Assembly: GCF_937997405.1 (NCBI RefSeq)
Contig: NZ_CALKTL010000138.1
Location: forward strand, 1 to 22,314
Length of the DNA stretch: 22,314 bases
Direction: 5' to 3'
Source: an uncultured Campylobacter sp.
Lineage (GTDB): Bacteria; Campylobacterota; Campylobacteria; Campylobacterales; Campylobacteraceae
Shown: positions 1-7,181 of the stretch, one piece after another
How the letters are laid out: each line of letters begins with the position of its first letter
How positions within the stretch are numbered: position 1 is the first letter of the stretch
The notes under the pieces: model-generated
Told to the model about the DNA's origin: nothing
The model's database searches: none
The model's input: only the letters and a program-made list of their open reading frames with translations
Program-made: the position numbers and the translations under genes

Positions 1-294
1 ACCGATGAGATGATCTTCGTAAAATGGACGCGCAATGCGCCGCACCGCTATAAGATCATATTAAATTTAGAAAACAAGCGCGGCTCGCTGGCGACGTTTT
101 TGAACTATTTAGTCAAGCTCGAGGTCGATCTAGTATCGATAAGCCTTAACGAAAATAGCGAAACGACGTCGGATTATTTTGAGATCATCATCGAGCTAAA
201 CGAAAATTTAGACTCCACGGAGATTAAAGACAAACTCAAAAACCGCTTTAAAATCGTGGATTTCGTATCGCTTACGGACGTATATAAAAACTAA
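1..294 (+). CDS. spoT: Bifunctional (p)ppGpp synthetase/hydrolase, C-terminal end (partial)
   Basis: Only the last 97 codons are present. The frame is open from base 1 and the true start lies before the window. The visible part is an ACT domain, starting around FVKWTRNAPHRYKI and continuing through NKRGSLATFLNYL and VDLVSISLNE, followed by a short acidic C-terminal segment. RelA/SpoT proteins make and degrade (p)ppGpp in the stringent response; the C-terminal ACT domain is regulatory and the catalytic HD and synthetase domains are not in view. The assignment rests on the ACT sequence and on the position 14 bases before tyrS, which matches the spoT-tyrS order I recall from C. jejuni. An internal ATG at 10 is not a plausible start because the frame is open upstream of it. 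Another ACT-domain protein cannot be excluded from 97 residues alone. Confidence 0.82.
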   Translation, partial: TDEMIFVKWTRNAPHRYKIILNLENKRGSLATFLNYLVKLEVDLVSISLNENSETTSDYFEIIIELNENLDSTEIKDKLKNRFKIVDFVSLTDVYKN

Positions 295-308
295 ATAAGG
301 GAGAGCAA

Positions 309-1514
309 ATGGCTGACATTCAAGGCATTATGGAAAATTTCAAGCGCGGCGTCGCGGAGATCATCGGCGAAGAGCAGATTGAAGCTCTGATTAGGCGCTA
401 TTACGACAGCGGCGAGGTCTTCTACGTCAAAATCGGCATGGACCCCACTGCTGCGGATCTACACCTAGGACACGCCGTCGTGCTAAATAAGCTTGCGTTT
501 TTACAAAACCACGGCGCGATCGTGCAATTTCTAATCGGTGATTTTACTGCTCAAATCGGAGATCCTACGGGCAAGAGCGAGACTCGCAAAAAACTAGCGC
601 GCGAAGTCGTGCTGCAAAACGCCAAAACCTACGAGCAGCAGGTCTTTAAAATTTTAAATCCTGCAAAAACTAAGGTGATGTTTAATTCCGAATGGACCAA
701 CCGCCTGGGTGCTAGCGGTATGATCGAGCTATCAAGCACTTTCAATGTTGCCCGGATGCTCGAGCGCGACGACTTCGAGAAGCGCTACAAGGCAGAGCAG
801 CCGATCAGCATCAGCGAGTTTATGTATCCGCTGTTGCAGGGATACGACAGCGTTTGCATGAAATGCGATATAGAATTCGGCGGCACCGATCAGAAATTTA
901 ATCTTTTAATGGGTCGCCAGCTGCAAAGAATTTATGATGTCGGCAAAGAACAAAGCGTCGTGATGATGCCGCTTTTGGTAGGCACCGATGGCACGAATAA
1001 AATGAGCAAAAGCCTGGGTAACTACATCGGCGTAACCGATACGCCTCATGATATGTACGGAAAGGTGATGAGTATCAGCGATGCGTTAATGTGGGATTGG
1101 TATAATCTGCTAAGCCAAAAGAGCAGCGAAGATATCGAGCTCATAAAAGGCTTCGTAGCGGATGGCTCGATCCATCCTAAAGCGGTTAAGGAGGAGCTTG
1201 CCTCCGAGATCGTCACGCAATTTTATGACGAAAACACCGCCTTTGAGGCCAAGCAGGAATTTGACCGCGTCCACGGCGCCGGCGAGCTTCCTAGCGAGAT
1301 CAAGGAATATCACGTAAGCTCGCCTGCATGGATCGTAAAGGCGCTCATCAGCTGCAAGCTCGCCGTATCTAGCTCGGATGCGCGCAGATTGATAAAATCA
1401 AACGCCGTCAGTATCGATCAAAATAAAATTTTAGATGAGCAGCTTCAGCTTAGCTCGGGCGAATATACACTCCAAGTAGGAAAGAAAAAATTCGCTAAAT
1501 TAAAGGTGGATTAA
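309..1514 (+). CDS. tyrS: Tyrosyl-tRNA synthetase
   Basis: This 401-residue class I aminoacyl-tRNA synthetase charges tRNA-Tyr with tyrosine in the cytoplasm. The HIGH-type motif is HLGH at residues 52-55 and the KMSKS loop is at 231-235, preceded by NLLMGRQLQR and MPLLVGTDG. The C-terminal ~60 residues (SSSDARRLIKSNAVSID) form an S4-like RNA-binding domain that binds the tRNA. Length is normal for the family. The ATG has a good ribosome-binding site (GGGAGAG, 4-5 bases upstream). The stop codon overlaps the ATG of the next gene by one base (TAATG), so translation is probably coupled. Nothing looks broken. Confidence 0.97.
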   Translation: MADIQGIMENFKRGVAEIIGEEQIEALIRRYYDSGEVFYVKIGMDPTAADLHLGHAVVLNKLAFLQNHGAIVQFLIGDFTAQIGDPTGKSETRKKLAREVVLQNAKTYEQQVFKILNPAKTKVMFNSEWTNRLGASGMIELSSTFNVARMLERDDFEKRYKAEQPISISEFMYPLLQGYDSVCMKCDIEFGGTDQKFNLLMGRQLQRIYDVGKEQSVVMMPLLVGTDGTNKMSKSLGNYIGVTDTPHDMYGKVMSISDALMWDWYNLLSQKSSEDIELIKGFVADGSIHPKAVKEELASEIVTQFYDENTAFEAKQEFDRVHGAGELPSEIKEYHVSSPAWIVKALISCKLAVSSSDARRLIKSNAVSIDQNKILDEQLQLSSGEYTLQVGKKKFAKLKVD

Positions 1515-2602
1515 TGAGTATAAAGATAGGCAAACACGAGATTGCACACCCGATAATTCAAGGCGGCATGGGACTTGGTATCAGCTGGGACAAGCTAGCC
1601 GGCAATGTCAGCCTAAACGGCTGTCTAGGCGTCATTAGCTCGGTCGGCACCGGCTACTACGAAAATCTTAAATTTGCCAAAAAATCGCTCGAGGGCAGAC
1701 CATATCAAAGCGAGAATTTTTATAGCAAAGAGGCGCTTTTTACCATCGTGCAAAACGCCCGTAAAATTTGCGGCGATGCGCCTTTGGGGATGAATGTAAT
1801 GTGCGCAGCAAACGACTACGAACGCATCGTGCGCGACACGTGCGAGGCAGGTATCGACATCATCATAAGCGGCGCCGGGCTTCCTACCAATCTGCCGGAA
1901 TTTACAGCCGATTTCCCGGACGTCGCGCTCGTGCCTATCGTCTCCTCCGCCAAGGCTCTTAAGATCATCGCCAAGCGTTGGAAGCAGCGCTACGACAGAA
2001 TTCCTGATGCCGTAGTGCTCGAAGGCCCTCTTAGCGGCGGACATCAGGGCTTTACCTACGAGCAGTGCGGCGATCCGGCGTTTGCGCTGGATAATCTGAT
2101 TCCGCAAGTAAAAGCGGAAATCTCGCAATGGGGCAGCTTCCCGCTCTTTGTCGCAGGCGGAATTTGGGATAAAACCGACATCGATCGCGTGAAATCTTTG
2201 GGCGCGGACGGCGTACAGATGGGTACGCGCTTCATCGGCACCTTTGAATGCGACGCCGCGGAGGAATTTAAGCAGGTGCTTCTTAATGCCAAAAAAGAGG
2301 ACATCCGGCTTCTAAAATCGCCCGTGGGCTATCCTGCACGCGGAATTCATACTAATCTGCAAGATATGATAGCCGCAGGCACGGCGCCTAAGATCCGCTG
2401 TATCAGCAACTGCGTAAGCCCATGCGAGCGCGGCAAAGGCGCTAACGCCGTAGGATACTGTATCGCAGACCGCCTAAGCGACGCATATCTTGGCAAAACG
2501 CAAAGCGGCCTGTTTTTTACCGGTGCGAACGGATGGCGATTAAACGAGATAATATCCGTGAAGGAATTGATAGAAAAACTTGTAAATGGCGAAGATAGTT
2601 AA
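1514..2602 (+). CDS. Nitronate monooxygenase / 2-nitropropane dioxygenase family flavoprotein
   Basis: A 362-residue TIM-barrel FMN protein. The family start HPIIQGGMGLGIS is at residues 12-24, the phosphate-binding VAGGI strand at 213-217, and GADGVQMGTRF at about 228-238. Relatives oxidise alkyl nitronates or, in the FabK branch, reduce enoyl-ACP with NAD(P)H; the sequence alone does not decide which. Four cysteines lie near the C-terminus (C296, C300, C304, C316, in CISNCVSPCERG and VGYC), a spacing that could support a metal site. The gene starts on the last base of the tyrS stop, with AAGGTGG upstream, and its end overlaps the start of amiA by 17 bases. The same neighbour order occurs in C. 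jejuni as I recall it (between tyrS and amiA), so this is likely a vertically inherited operon member. Confidence 0.9.
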   Translation: MSIKIGKHEIAHPIIQGGMGLGISWDKLAGNVSLNGCLGVISSVGTGYYENLKFAKKSLEGRPYQSENFYSKEALFTIVQNARKICGDAPLGMNVMCAANDYERIVRDTCEAGIDIIISGAGLPTNLPEFTADFPDVALVPIVSSAKALKIIAKRWKQRYDRIPDAVVLEGPLSGGHQGFTYEQCGDPAFALDNLIPQVKAEISQWGSFPLFVAGGIWDKTDIDRVKSLGADGVQMGTRFIGTFECDAAEEFKQVLLNAKKEDIRLLKSPVGYPARGIHTNLQDMIAAGTAPKIRCISNCVSPCERGKGANAVGYCIADRLSDAYLGKTQSGLFFTGANGWRLNEIISVKELIEKLVNGEDS

Positions 2603-4424
2603 AATTTTTCTAATCGCGGCTTTTAGCTGCGTATTAGCGTTTGGAGCTTCGAGCGAGGTGTTTTTTGCGAAATTCGACAAGGATTTCATCGTAGCAACAC
2701 CAAATTACAAGCGCTCGTTGCACAAGGAGTTAAAATTGCTCTACCAAGGCGCGTCCGATAAAGAAGTTCGCATCAAAGCGCTAAAAAGGCTGGTTTACAG
2801 CTCGAAAAATTTAGGGCTTGATTCCTCGCCTTATGAATCTGCGCTAGCCAAATTACAAGGCAAAGCAAGCGATAGCAGCACGAATTCTAAAAAACTCAAA
2901 GATGAAAACACAAAAAATTCCAAAAGCTTGGACGAGAAAAACGCTTCAAATTTAGCGCACAGCCCCAAAGCCCCCGCCTCTAAAAATTCTAAGAATTCAA
3001 AAAATTCCACTTCCAAAAATCTCAAAAAGACGCGCGCGCCAGAAGAAGCCGATCTAAGCTCGCTATCTAGCGAGGATCTAGAATTCTTACGCTCTACTAG
3101 ACCTCACGATGCAGACGACGCAAAAAATTCAACAGACGATGCGCGTAGCAACGACGCGAGCGAAAATCCCGCAGGAGCCGATGACTCCTTACAAGCGCAG
3201 AATTCCGCAGGTAGCGCTGCGACAGAGCGACTAGATTCTGAACTTCGCAAAAGCAGCGTAAAAAAATCCGCCCCCGATGCCAAACTCGCTCTAGCATCGC
3301 TGCGCGGTGATGGGGATGAGATCGTGCTTGAGTTTAACCGCGATCTAAAGCGCGGCGATTATAAAGATTTTACGATCGCAAGTAGCGATAATTTTCGCTT
3401 CGTGCTCGATTTTAGCGCGCGGCAAAAGTCACAAAAAACGCGGCTTAAAGATAGCTTCGTTAGCGATGTGCGCGTCTCGCAATACAACGACAAGACCGTA
3501 CGCATCGTACTTAGTAATCCGAAAGAATTCAACGCAAACGTAGAAATTAACGGCAATATGATGATTTTAAGTACGGCTGAAGGCTTAAAAGCCGCAAAAT
3601 CGGCGCGAGCAGAAAAAAACAAGGATCAAAAATCAGGGCGCAAGCACGGACGCGAGCAAGATAGCGAGCCGCAAATCAGCACGATAGAGGAATCAGGGGG
3701 CGCCAAATCGACCTCCGTGGCCGCCGGTAAAATTTATAAATCCACTAAGGGCAAGCTCATCGTAATCGACCCCGGTCACGGCGGTAGCGATTCGGGCGCG
3801 GTAGGAAACGGGCTGAAAGAAAAAAACGTCGTGCTGGCCACATCCAAAAAGCTCGGTGTGCTGCTTACCAAGCGCGGATACAAGGTGCTTTATACGCGCA
3901 GCACCGACGTTTTTATAAATCTACGATCGCGCACCGCTTTCGCCGCTAAAAAAAACGCCGATATGTTTATTTCGATCCACGCAAATGCCGCTCCTAACGC
4001 TAACTCAGCACTTAAAATGAGCGGTGTGGAGACCTTTTTCTTAAGCCCGGCTAGAAGCGAACGCAGCAAAAACGCCGCCGCGCTCGAAAACAGGGGCGAT
4101 CTGGAGGATATGAATACCTTCTCGAAGCAGACCTTCCTAAATTTCTTAAACCGAGAGAAGATAATCTCCTCAAACAAGCTTGCCATCGATATTCAAAGCT
4201 ATATGCTAAGCTCGGTCAAAAAGAGCTTTTCAAGCAGAGACGGAGGCGTGCGCGAGGCGCCATTTTGGGTGTTGGTGGGCGCTACGATGCCCGCGGTGCT
4301 CGTGGAGATGGGCTACATCACGCACCCGCAGGAGGGTAAAAATTTAGGCAAAAGCGCCTATCAAGATCGCATCGCCCAAGGCATCGCAAACGGCGTGGAC
4401 GCGTACTTTCAGAAAAACAAGTGA
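2586..4424 (+). CDS. amiA: N-acetylmuramoyl-L-alanine amidase with AMIN domain
   Basis: A 612-residue secreted amidase that cleaves the bond between N-acetylmuramic acid and the stem peptide and splits septal peptidoglycan. Residues 1-20 form a signal peptide (IFLIAAFSCVLAFGAS). Residues about 88-230 are a low-complexity Ser/Asn/Lys/Asp linker, followed by an AMIN domain at about 232-330 that targets the septum. The Amidase_3 domain occupies about 388-610. Its zinc and catalytic residues are all present: H398 (DPGHGG), E412 (LKEKN), H465 (ISIHAN) and E574 (LVEMGY). The start overlaps the previous gene by 17 bases and has only a weak ribosome site, suggesting coupling. The linker looks expanded by AAATTCYAA-type repeats. 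EnvC-type proteins normally activate such amidases, and a candidate lies about 8 kb downstream. Confidence 0.95.
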   Translation: MAKIVKIFLIAAFSCVLAFGASSEVFFAKFDKDFIVATPNYKRSLHKELKLLYQGASDKEVRIKALKRLVYSSKNLGLDSSPYESALAKLQGKASDSSTNSKKLKDENTKNSKSLDEKNASNLAHSPKAPASKNSKNSKNSTSKNLKKTRAPEEADLSSLSSEDLEFLRSTRPHDADDAKNSTDDARSNDASENPAGADDSLQAQNSAGSAATERLDSELRKSSVKKSAPDAKLALASLRGDGDEIVLEFNRDLKRGDYKDFTIASSDNFRFVLDFSARQKSQKTRLKDSFVSDVRVSQYNDKTVRIVLSNPKEFNANVEINGNMMILSTAEGLKAAKSARAEKNKDQKSGRKHGREQDSEPQISTIEESGGAKSTSVAAGKIYKSTKGKLIVIDPGHGGSDSGAVGNGLKEKNVVLATSKKLGVLLTKRGYKVLYTRSTDVFINLRSRTAFAAKKNADMFISIHANAAPNANSALKMSGVETFFLSPARSERSKNAAALENRGDLEDMNTFSKQTFLNFLNREKIISSNKLAIDIQSYMLSSVKKSFSSRDGGVREAPFWVLVGATMPAVLVEMGYITHPQEGKNLGKSAYQDRIAQGIANGVDAYFQKNK

Positions 4425-5090
4425 TGAAATTTTACGCGCCGCGCATTTTGCGAGCTAGATGAAATTTTATTTTGGCGCCGAGATTTGCCCCGCAGATATA
4501 GTTTAGCGGGCACAACGGACTTGCATATAAACAGAGCGCGGAGGCGGTAAATTTAAAATTTAAAGCCCGCCACGCTAAATTTAAAGCAAAATGCGCGGCG
4601 CTTGGGTGCAAAATTCGCTCGCGTGCAAAATATCTACTACGGGCAGGTAAATTTTTTACGGAGCGTCTTGCGGCGCCACGAGCTAGGGATATATACAGCT
4701 TAGGCGCGGAATTTTAACGTGGCTCGGCATAAAATTTTAAAGCACGGACTTGGCGCCACTTGCTCGGCAGAGCGCAGCTAGGTAAAATTTACCGACAAAA
4801 TCGCATTTAAATCGCGCGAAAATAGCGATTTTGTCGCGCTAACGCAAGTCGTGTTTCAAACCGCGTCCGCGCAATTAGGATTGTGCTTTAAGTTATGAGC
4901 GTGTATATTGCGCCAGTCGCGCTTAAAACAGCACGGTCGCGTCCTAAAATTTCGCGCCATGTCCGCAGGACGCGCGATATTTGCGTAATGCTGCGAACGC
5001 GGCAGTTGCAACGCGCCGATGCCTGCGCTCTATGTGCATTAAAGGTGCAGCTGAATCGTAAATTTAAAGATAAATTTTAAAAGGTCCGAA
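4425..5090. other. 666-base gap without a convincing gene
   Basis: The region is dense in AAATTT words, for example ATGAAATTTTA twice within 50 bases just after amiA, and AAATTTAAAATTTAAAG near 4552. It holds one perfect 12-bp inverted repeat (listed separately). An open frame at 4895-5080 (61 codons, Arg/Cys-rich, no ribosome site, no recognisable motif) looks like chance. The final 15 bases provide the AAGGT ribosome site of the next gene. It could be decayed coding sequence, but no recognisable protein fragment was found on either strand. Confidence 0.6.
4793..4836. repeat. Perfect 12-bp inverted repeat (hairpin)
   Basis: Arms CGACAAAATCGC (4793-4804) and GCGATTTTGTCG (4825-4836) are exact reverse complements around a 20-base spacer that itself contains ATTTAAAT and GCGC palindromes. 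No T-run follows, so it is not a typical intrinsic terminator. It lies about 370 bases after amiA and 255 bases before the next likely gene. An operator, an RNA structure or a remnant of a repeat family are all possible. Confidence 0.6.
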
Positions 5091-5594
5091 ATGAAAAAAA
5101 TCGTATTTTTGATCCTGCTTTTCGCCGCCGTCGCGCTCATGCTCTACGTCACTTCGCGCGTAAATCCGAGCCTTTTTGCCGAGATCAAAGTCCTAGGCGC
5201 ACTGCTAAACGCCACGATATTCGGCGTCGCGCTCATCGCCTTAGCGATCGGCGAAAAGGAGCTTGTGCGCTTTCCGTTTCTTACCGCCTCGCTGCTGGCG
5301 CTGTTTTCGGGGCTGGTAGAGGGCGTGCTGCTCTTCGAAAACCGCTACTACATCGCGATCACGGCGGTAGCGTTCGTCGCCTTTGTCTTTTATCTACAGA
5401 TCAGGCACAAAAGATTTTCAAACAAAATTTATGAAAATTCTGCGGACGAGAGCTCTAAAAATTTAGACAGCAACGAGAGCGAAAACTACAAAGAGAGCGG
5501 CGAAATTTTAAATTCTCAAAGCGAGGATGAAATTTTAAATTCTAATGACGATCGCGGTGAAAATTCCGCGGATGGCGCAAGGCGCGATAGATGA
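5091..5594 (+). CDS. Unknown membrane protein with acidic low-complexity tail
   Basis: I do not recognise this 167-residue protein. About four hydrophobic segments are visible: near residues 4-22 (IVFLILLFAAVALMLYV), 33-52, 60-80 and 84-104. A hydrophilic tail of about 60 residues rich in Asn, Ser, Glu and Asp follows, encoded by repeated GAAATTTTAAATTCT-type words. AAGGT lies upstream of the ATG, with AT-rich sequence before it. The stop overlaps the next ATG (ATGA), so the two genes form a translationally coupled pair of small membrane proteins. The tail probably evolved by repeat expansion and may vary between strains. Function cannot be inferred. Confidence 0.75.
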   Translation: MKKIVFLILLFAAVALMLYVTSRVNPSLFAEIKVLGALLNATIFGVALIALAIGEKELVRFPFLTASLLALFSGLVEGVLLFENRYYIAITAVAFVAFVFYLQIRHKRFSNKIYENSADESSKNLDSNESENYKESGEILNSQSEDEILNSNDDRGENSADGARRDR

Positions 5595-5917
5595 TCAGAT
5601 CCGCGCTGATCGCGCTTGCGGTGATATTTTTGCTGCTTTTAAATTTAGCCAATCTCTTCGGCATGACACGCATAAGCGGGCCGGTGCCTGCGATGATCTG
5701 GTTTGCGATCAGCTTCTGCGGGGTTTTTTACCTATACAAATTTTGCGGCGCAAAGCCCGTCTCGGCGCGGATCGGGATCTTTGCCGTAGCCTTCGTGGGC
5801 GGATTCTTCACGAGCGTTTTGTACTACGGATTTTTTAATTCACAAACTTTGGAATTTGCCTTTACATACGCCCTTTTTGCAGTGGTTTTTACGCTCGGCA
5901 TCGGCGTGATTTTATAG
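5591..5917 (+). CDS. Unknown small membrane protein
   Basis: A 108-residue protein that is almost entirely hydrophobic, with about four predicted membrane spans (residues ~3-23, 33-50, 61-80 and 86-106). The only polar stretches are short loops such as KFCGAKPVSAR. It starts inside the stop codon of the preceding membrane protein gene (ATGA overlap), which suggests co-translation and perhaps a two-part membrane complex. No family motif is recognised. It ends about 100 bases before the 3' end of the convergent rodA gene. Confidence 0.72.
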   Translation: MIRSALIALAVIFLLLLNLANLFGMTRISGPVPAMIWFAISFCGVFYLYKFCGAKPVSARIGIFAVAFVGGFFTSVLYYGFFNSQTLEFAFTYALFAVVFTLGIGVIL

Positions 5918-5975
5918 CGAGTTTTAAAATTTAGTGCCCCGCTTAAAATTTCGCCGCCGAAGCTCAAAATAAACT

Positions 5976-6012
5976 CGCGCGATTTTGTAAAATTTCAAAA
6001 TTTATCCGCGCG
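5976..6012. terminator. Nested inverted repeat between convergent genes, possible bidirectional terminator
   Basis: The outer arms are CGCGCG at 5976-5981 and 6007-6012. The inner arms are ATTTTG (5982-5987) and CAAAAT (5996-6001), exact complements around TAAAATTT. The element sits in the 105-base gap where the 5091-5917 pair and rodA run towards each other. T-rich or A-rich tracts lie inside rather than after the stem, so the terminator call rests on position and symmetry only. Confidence 0.4.
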
Positions 6013-6022
6013 AACACCAAAT

Positions 6023-7129
6023 TTACATCCTGATCTTGTAGGTCTTGTAGTTATCTTTCATCCTAAACGTCAGCAAATTTTGCAAAATTCCAAAGAGGAT
6101 CATAAAGGTGATGAAGCTGCTACCGCCATAGCTGAAAAACGGCAGCGGCACGCCTACGACGGGCGCGAAACCCACCACCATCGAGATATTAACGCCCGTG
6201 TAGATGAAAATAAGCGAGGCAAGCGCGCTCGTAAAGACCCGTATCAGATAATCGCTTTTGAAATCGTAGTTCAGGCTCAGCAGATGCAGTATCAGCAGCG
6301 CATACAGCGCGATCAGCGCAGCAGCCCCTACAAAGCCGAAGCGCTCGATCGTATAAGCGAAGATAAAATCGCTCGTCGCAATCGGTAGAAATTTAAAGTG
6401 CGTCTGCGTCGCTTCATCCTTATCCTTGCCGTAGATGCCGCCGTTTCCGATAGCGATGATCGCCTGCTTGACCTGATAATTGGGCTCCTCGCTGATAAAA
6501 TCGGCGATGCGCTTTTTTTGATAATCGTGCATGTTTTCGTACAAAATCGGCGAGCTGGCCACAAAAACGATGATCAGCGTAAGCCAAATTTTTTTATCGA
6601 CGCCGATGATGAAAAGGATCGCAAATCCGGTCAAAAAAAGTATCGCGGCGGTGCCTAGATCGGGCTCTTTTGCGATCAGAACGAAAGGTAGAAGTATGTA
6701 AAAGCTAAGGCGCAAAAAATCCTTCAGCCCGTAGCCGTTTTTCGGCGGCGGATTTTTGTGTATCAGATACATCAGCATCAGGATAAACGCGGGCTTCATC
6801 ACCTCGCTGGGCTGCAGCGTAAAATGCACGAAAGGGATCTCCAGCCAGCGCCTAGCTCCTAGCTTGCTAACGCCGAAAAAATCGACGCTGAGCAGCAATA
6901 TGATATTGATCCAATAAAATATAGGGATCAGATATAAAAATTTGCGTATCGGAAAGAGAAAAAATAGAGTAAAAACGGCTAATCCGACGCCGAAATAAAC
7001 GACTTGCTTCGAGGACAGCACGTCGTTTGCCTCGCTTATTAAAACGTATGAAAAAACCACTATCGGCACGATCAAAAAAGGTTGAATGAAATCAAAATAT
7101 GCTAAAATCTTTTTGTCAATTTTAAACAA
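6023..7129 (-). CDS. rodA: Rod-shape determining SEDS protein (peptidoglycan glycosyltransferase RodA)
   Basis: A 368-residue polytopic membrane protein of the SEDS family (RodA/FtsW), which polymerises lipid II into glycan strands during lateral wall growth with a partner class B penicillin-binding protein. Family landmarks are GARRWLEIPF (91-100), LQPSEVMKPA (105-114), AKEPDLGTA (153-161), ISEEPNYQVKQ (212-222), ATSDFIFAYT with the conserved Asp254 (251-260), and PLPFFSYGGSS (328-338). About ten hydrophobic segments match the family. The RodA branch is favoured over FtsW by length and by my memory of mrdB next to the pseudouridine synthase gene in C. jejuni. The start is TTG (CAA at 7127-7129 on the plus strand) with AGGA seven bases upstream. 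It is divergent from rluD across a 52-base gap that must hold signals for both. Confidence 0.92.
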   Translation of the reverse strand: MFKIDKKILAYFDFIQPFLIVPIVVFSYVLISEANDVLSSKQVVYFGVGLAVFTLFFLFPIRKFLYLIPIFYWINIILLLSVDFFGVSKLGARRWLEIPFVHFTLQPSEVMKPAFILMLMYLIHKNPPPKNGYGLKDFLRLSFYILLPFVLIAKEPDLGTAAILFLTGFAILFIIGVDKKIWLTLIIVFVASSPILYENMHDYQKKRIADFISEEPNYQVKQAIIAIGNGGIYGKDKDEATQTHFKFLPIATSDFIFAYTIERFGFVGAAALIALYALLILHLLSLNYDFKSDYLIRVFTSALASLIFIYTGVNISMVVGFAPVVGVPLPFFSYGGSSFITFMILFGILQNLLTFRMKDNYKTYKIRM

Positions 7130-7181
7130 CGCTTAATCCTATTAAAATTTTGACGTAAGAATAGCCAAAAAAGGTATAAAT

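Noticed and set aside
4895..5080. 61-codon forward frame upstream of the 5091 membrane gene
   Set aside because: No ribosome site, Arg/Cys-rich composition typical of a chance frame, and no recognisable motif.
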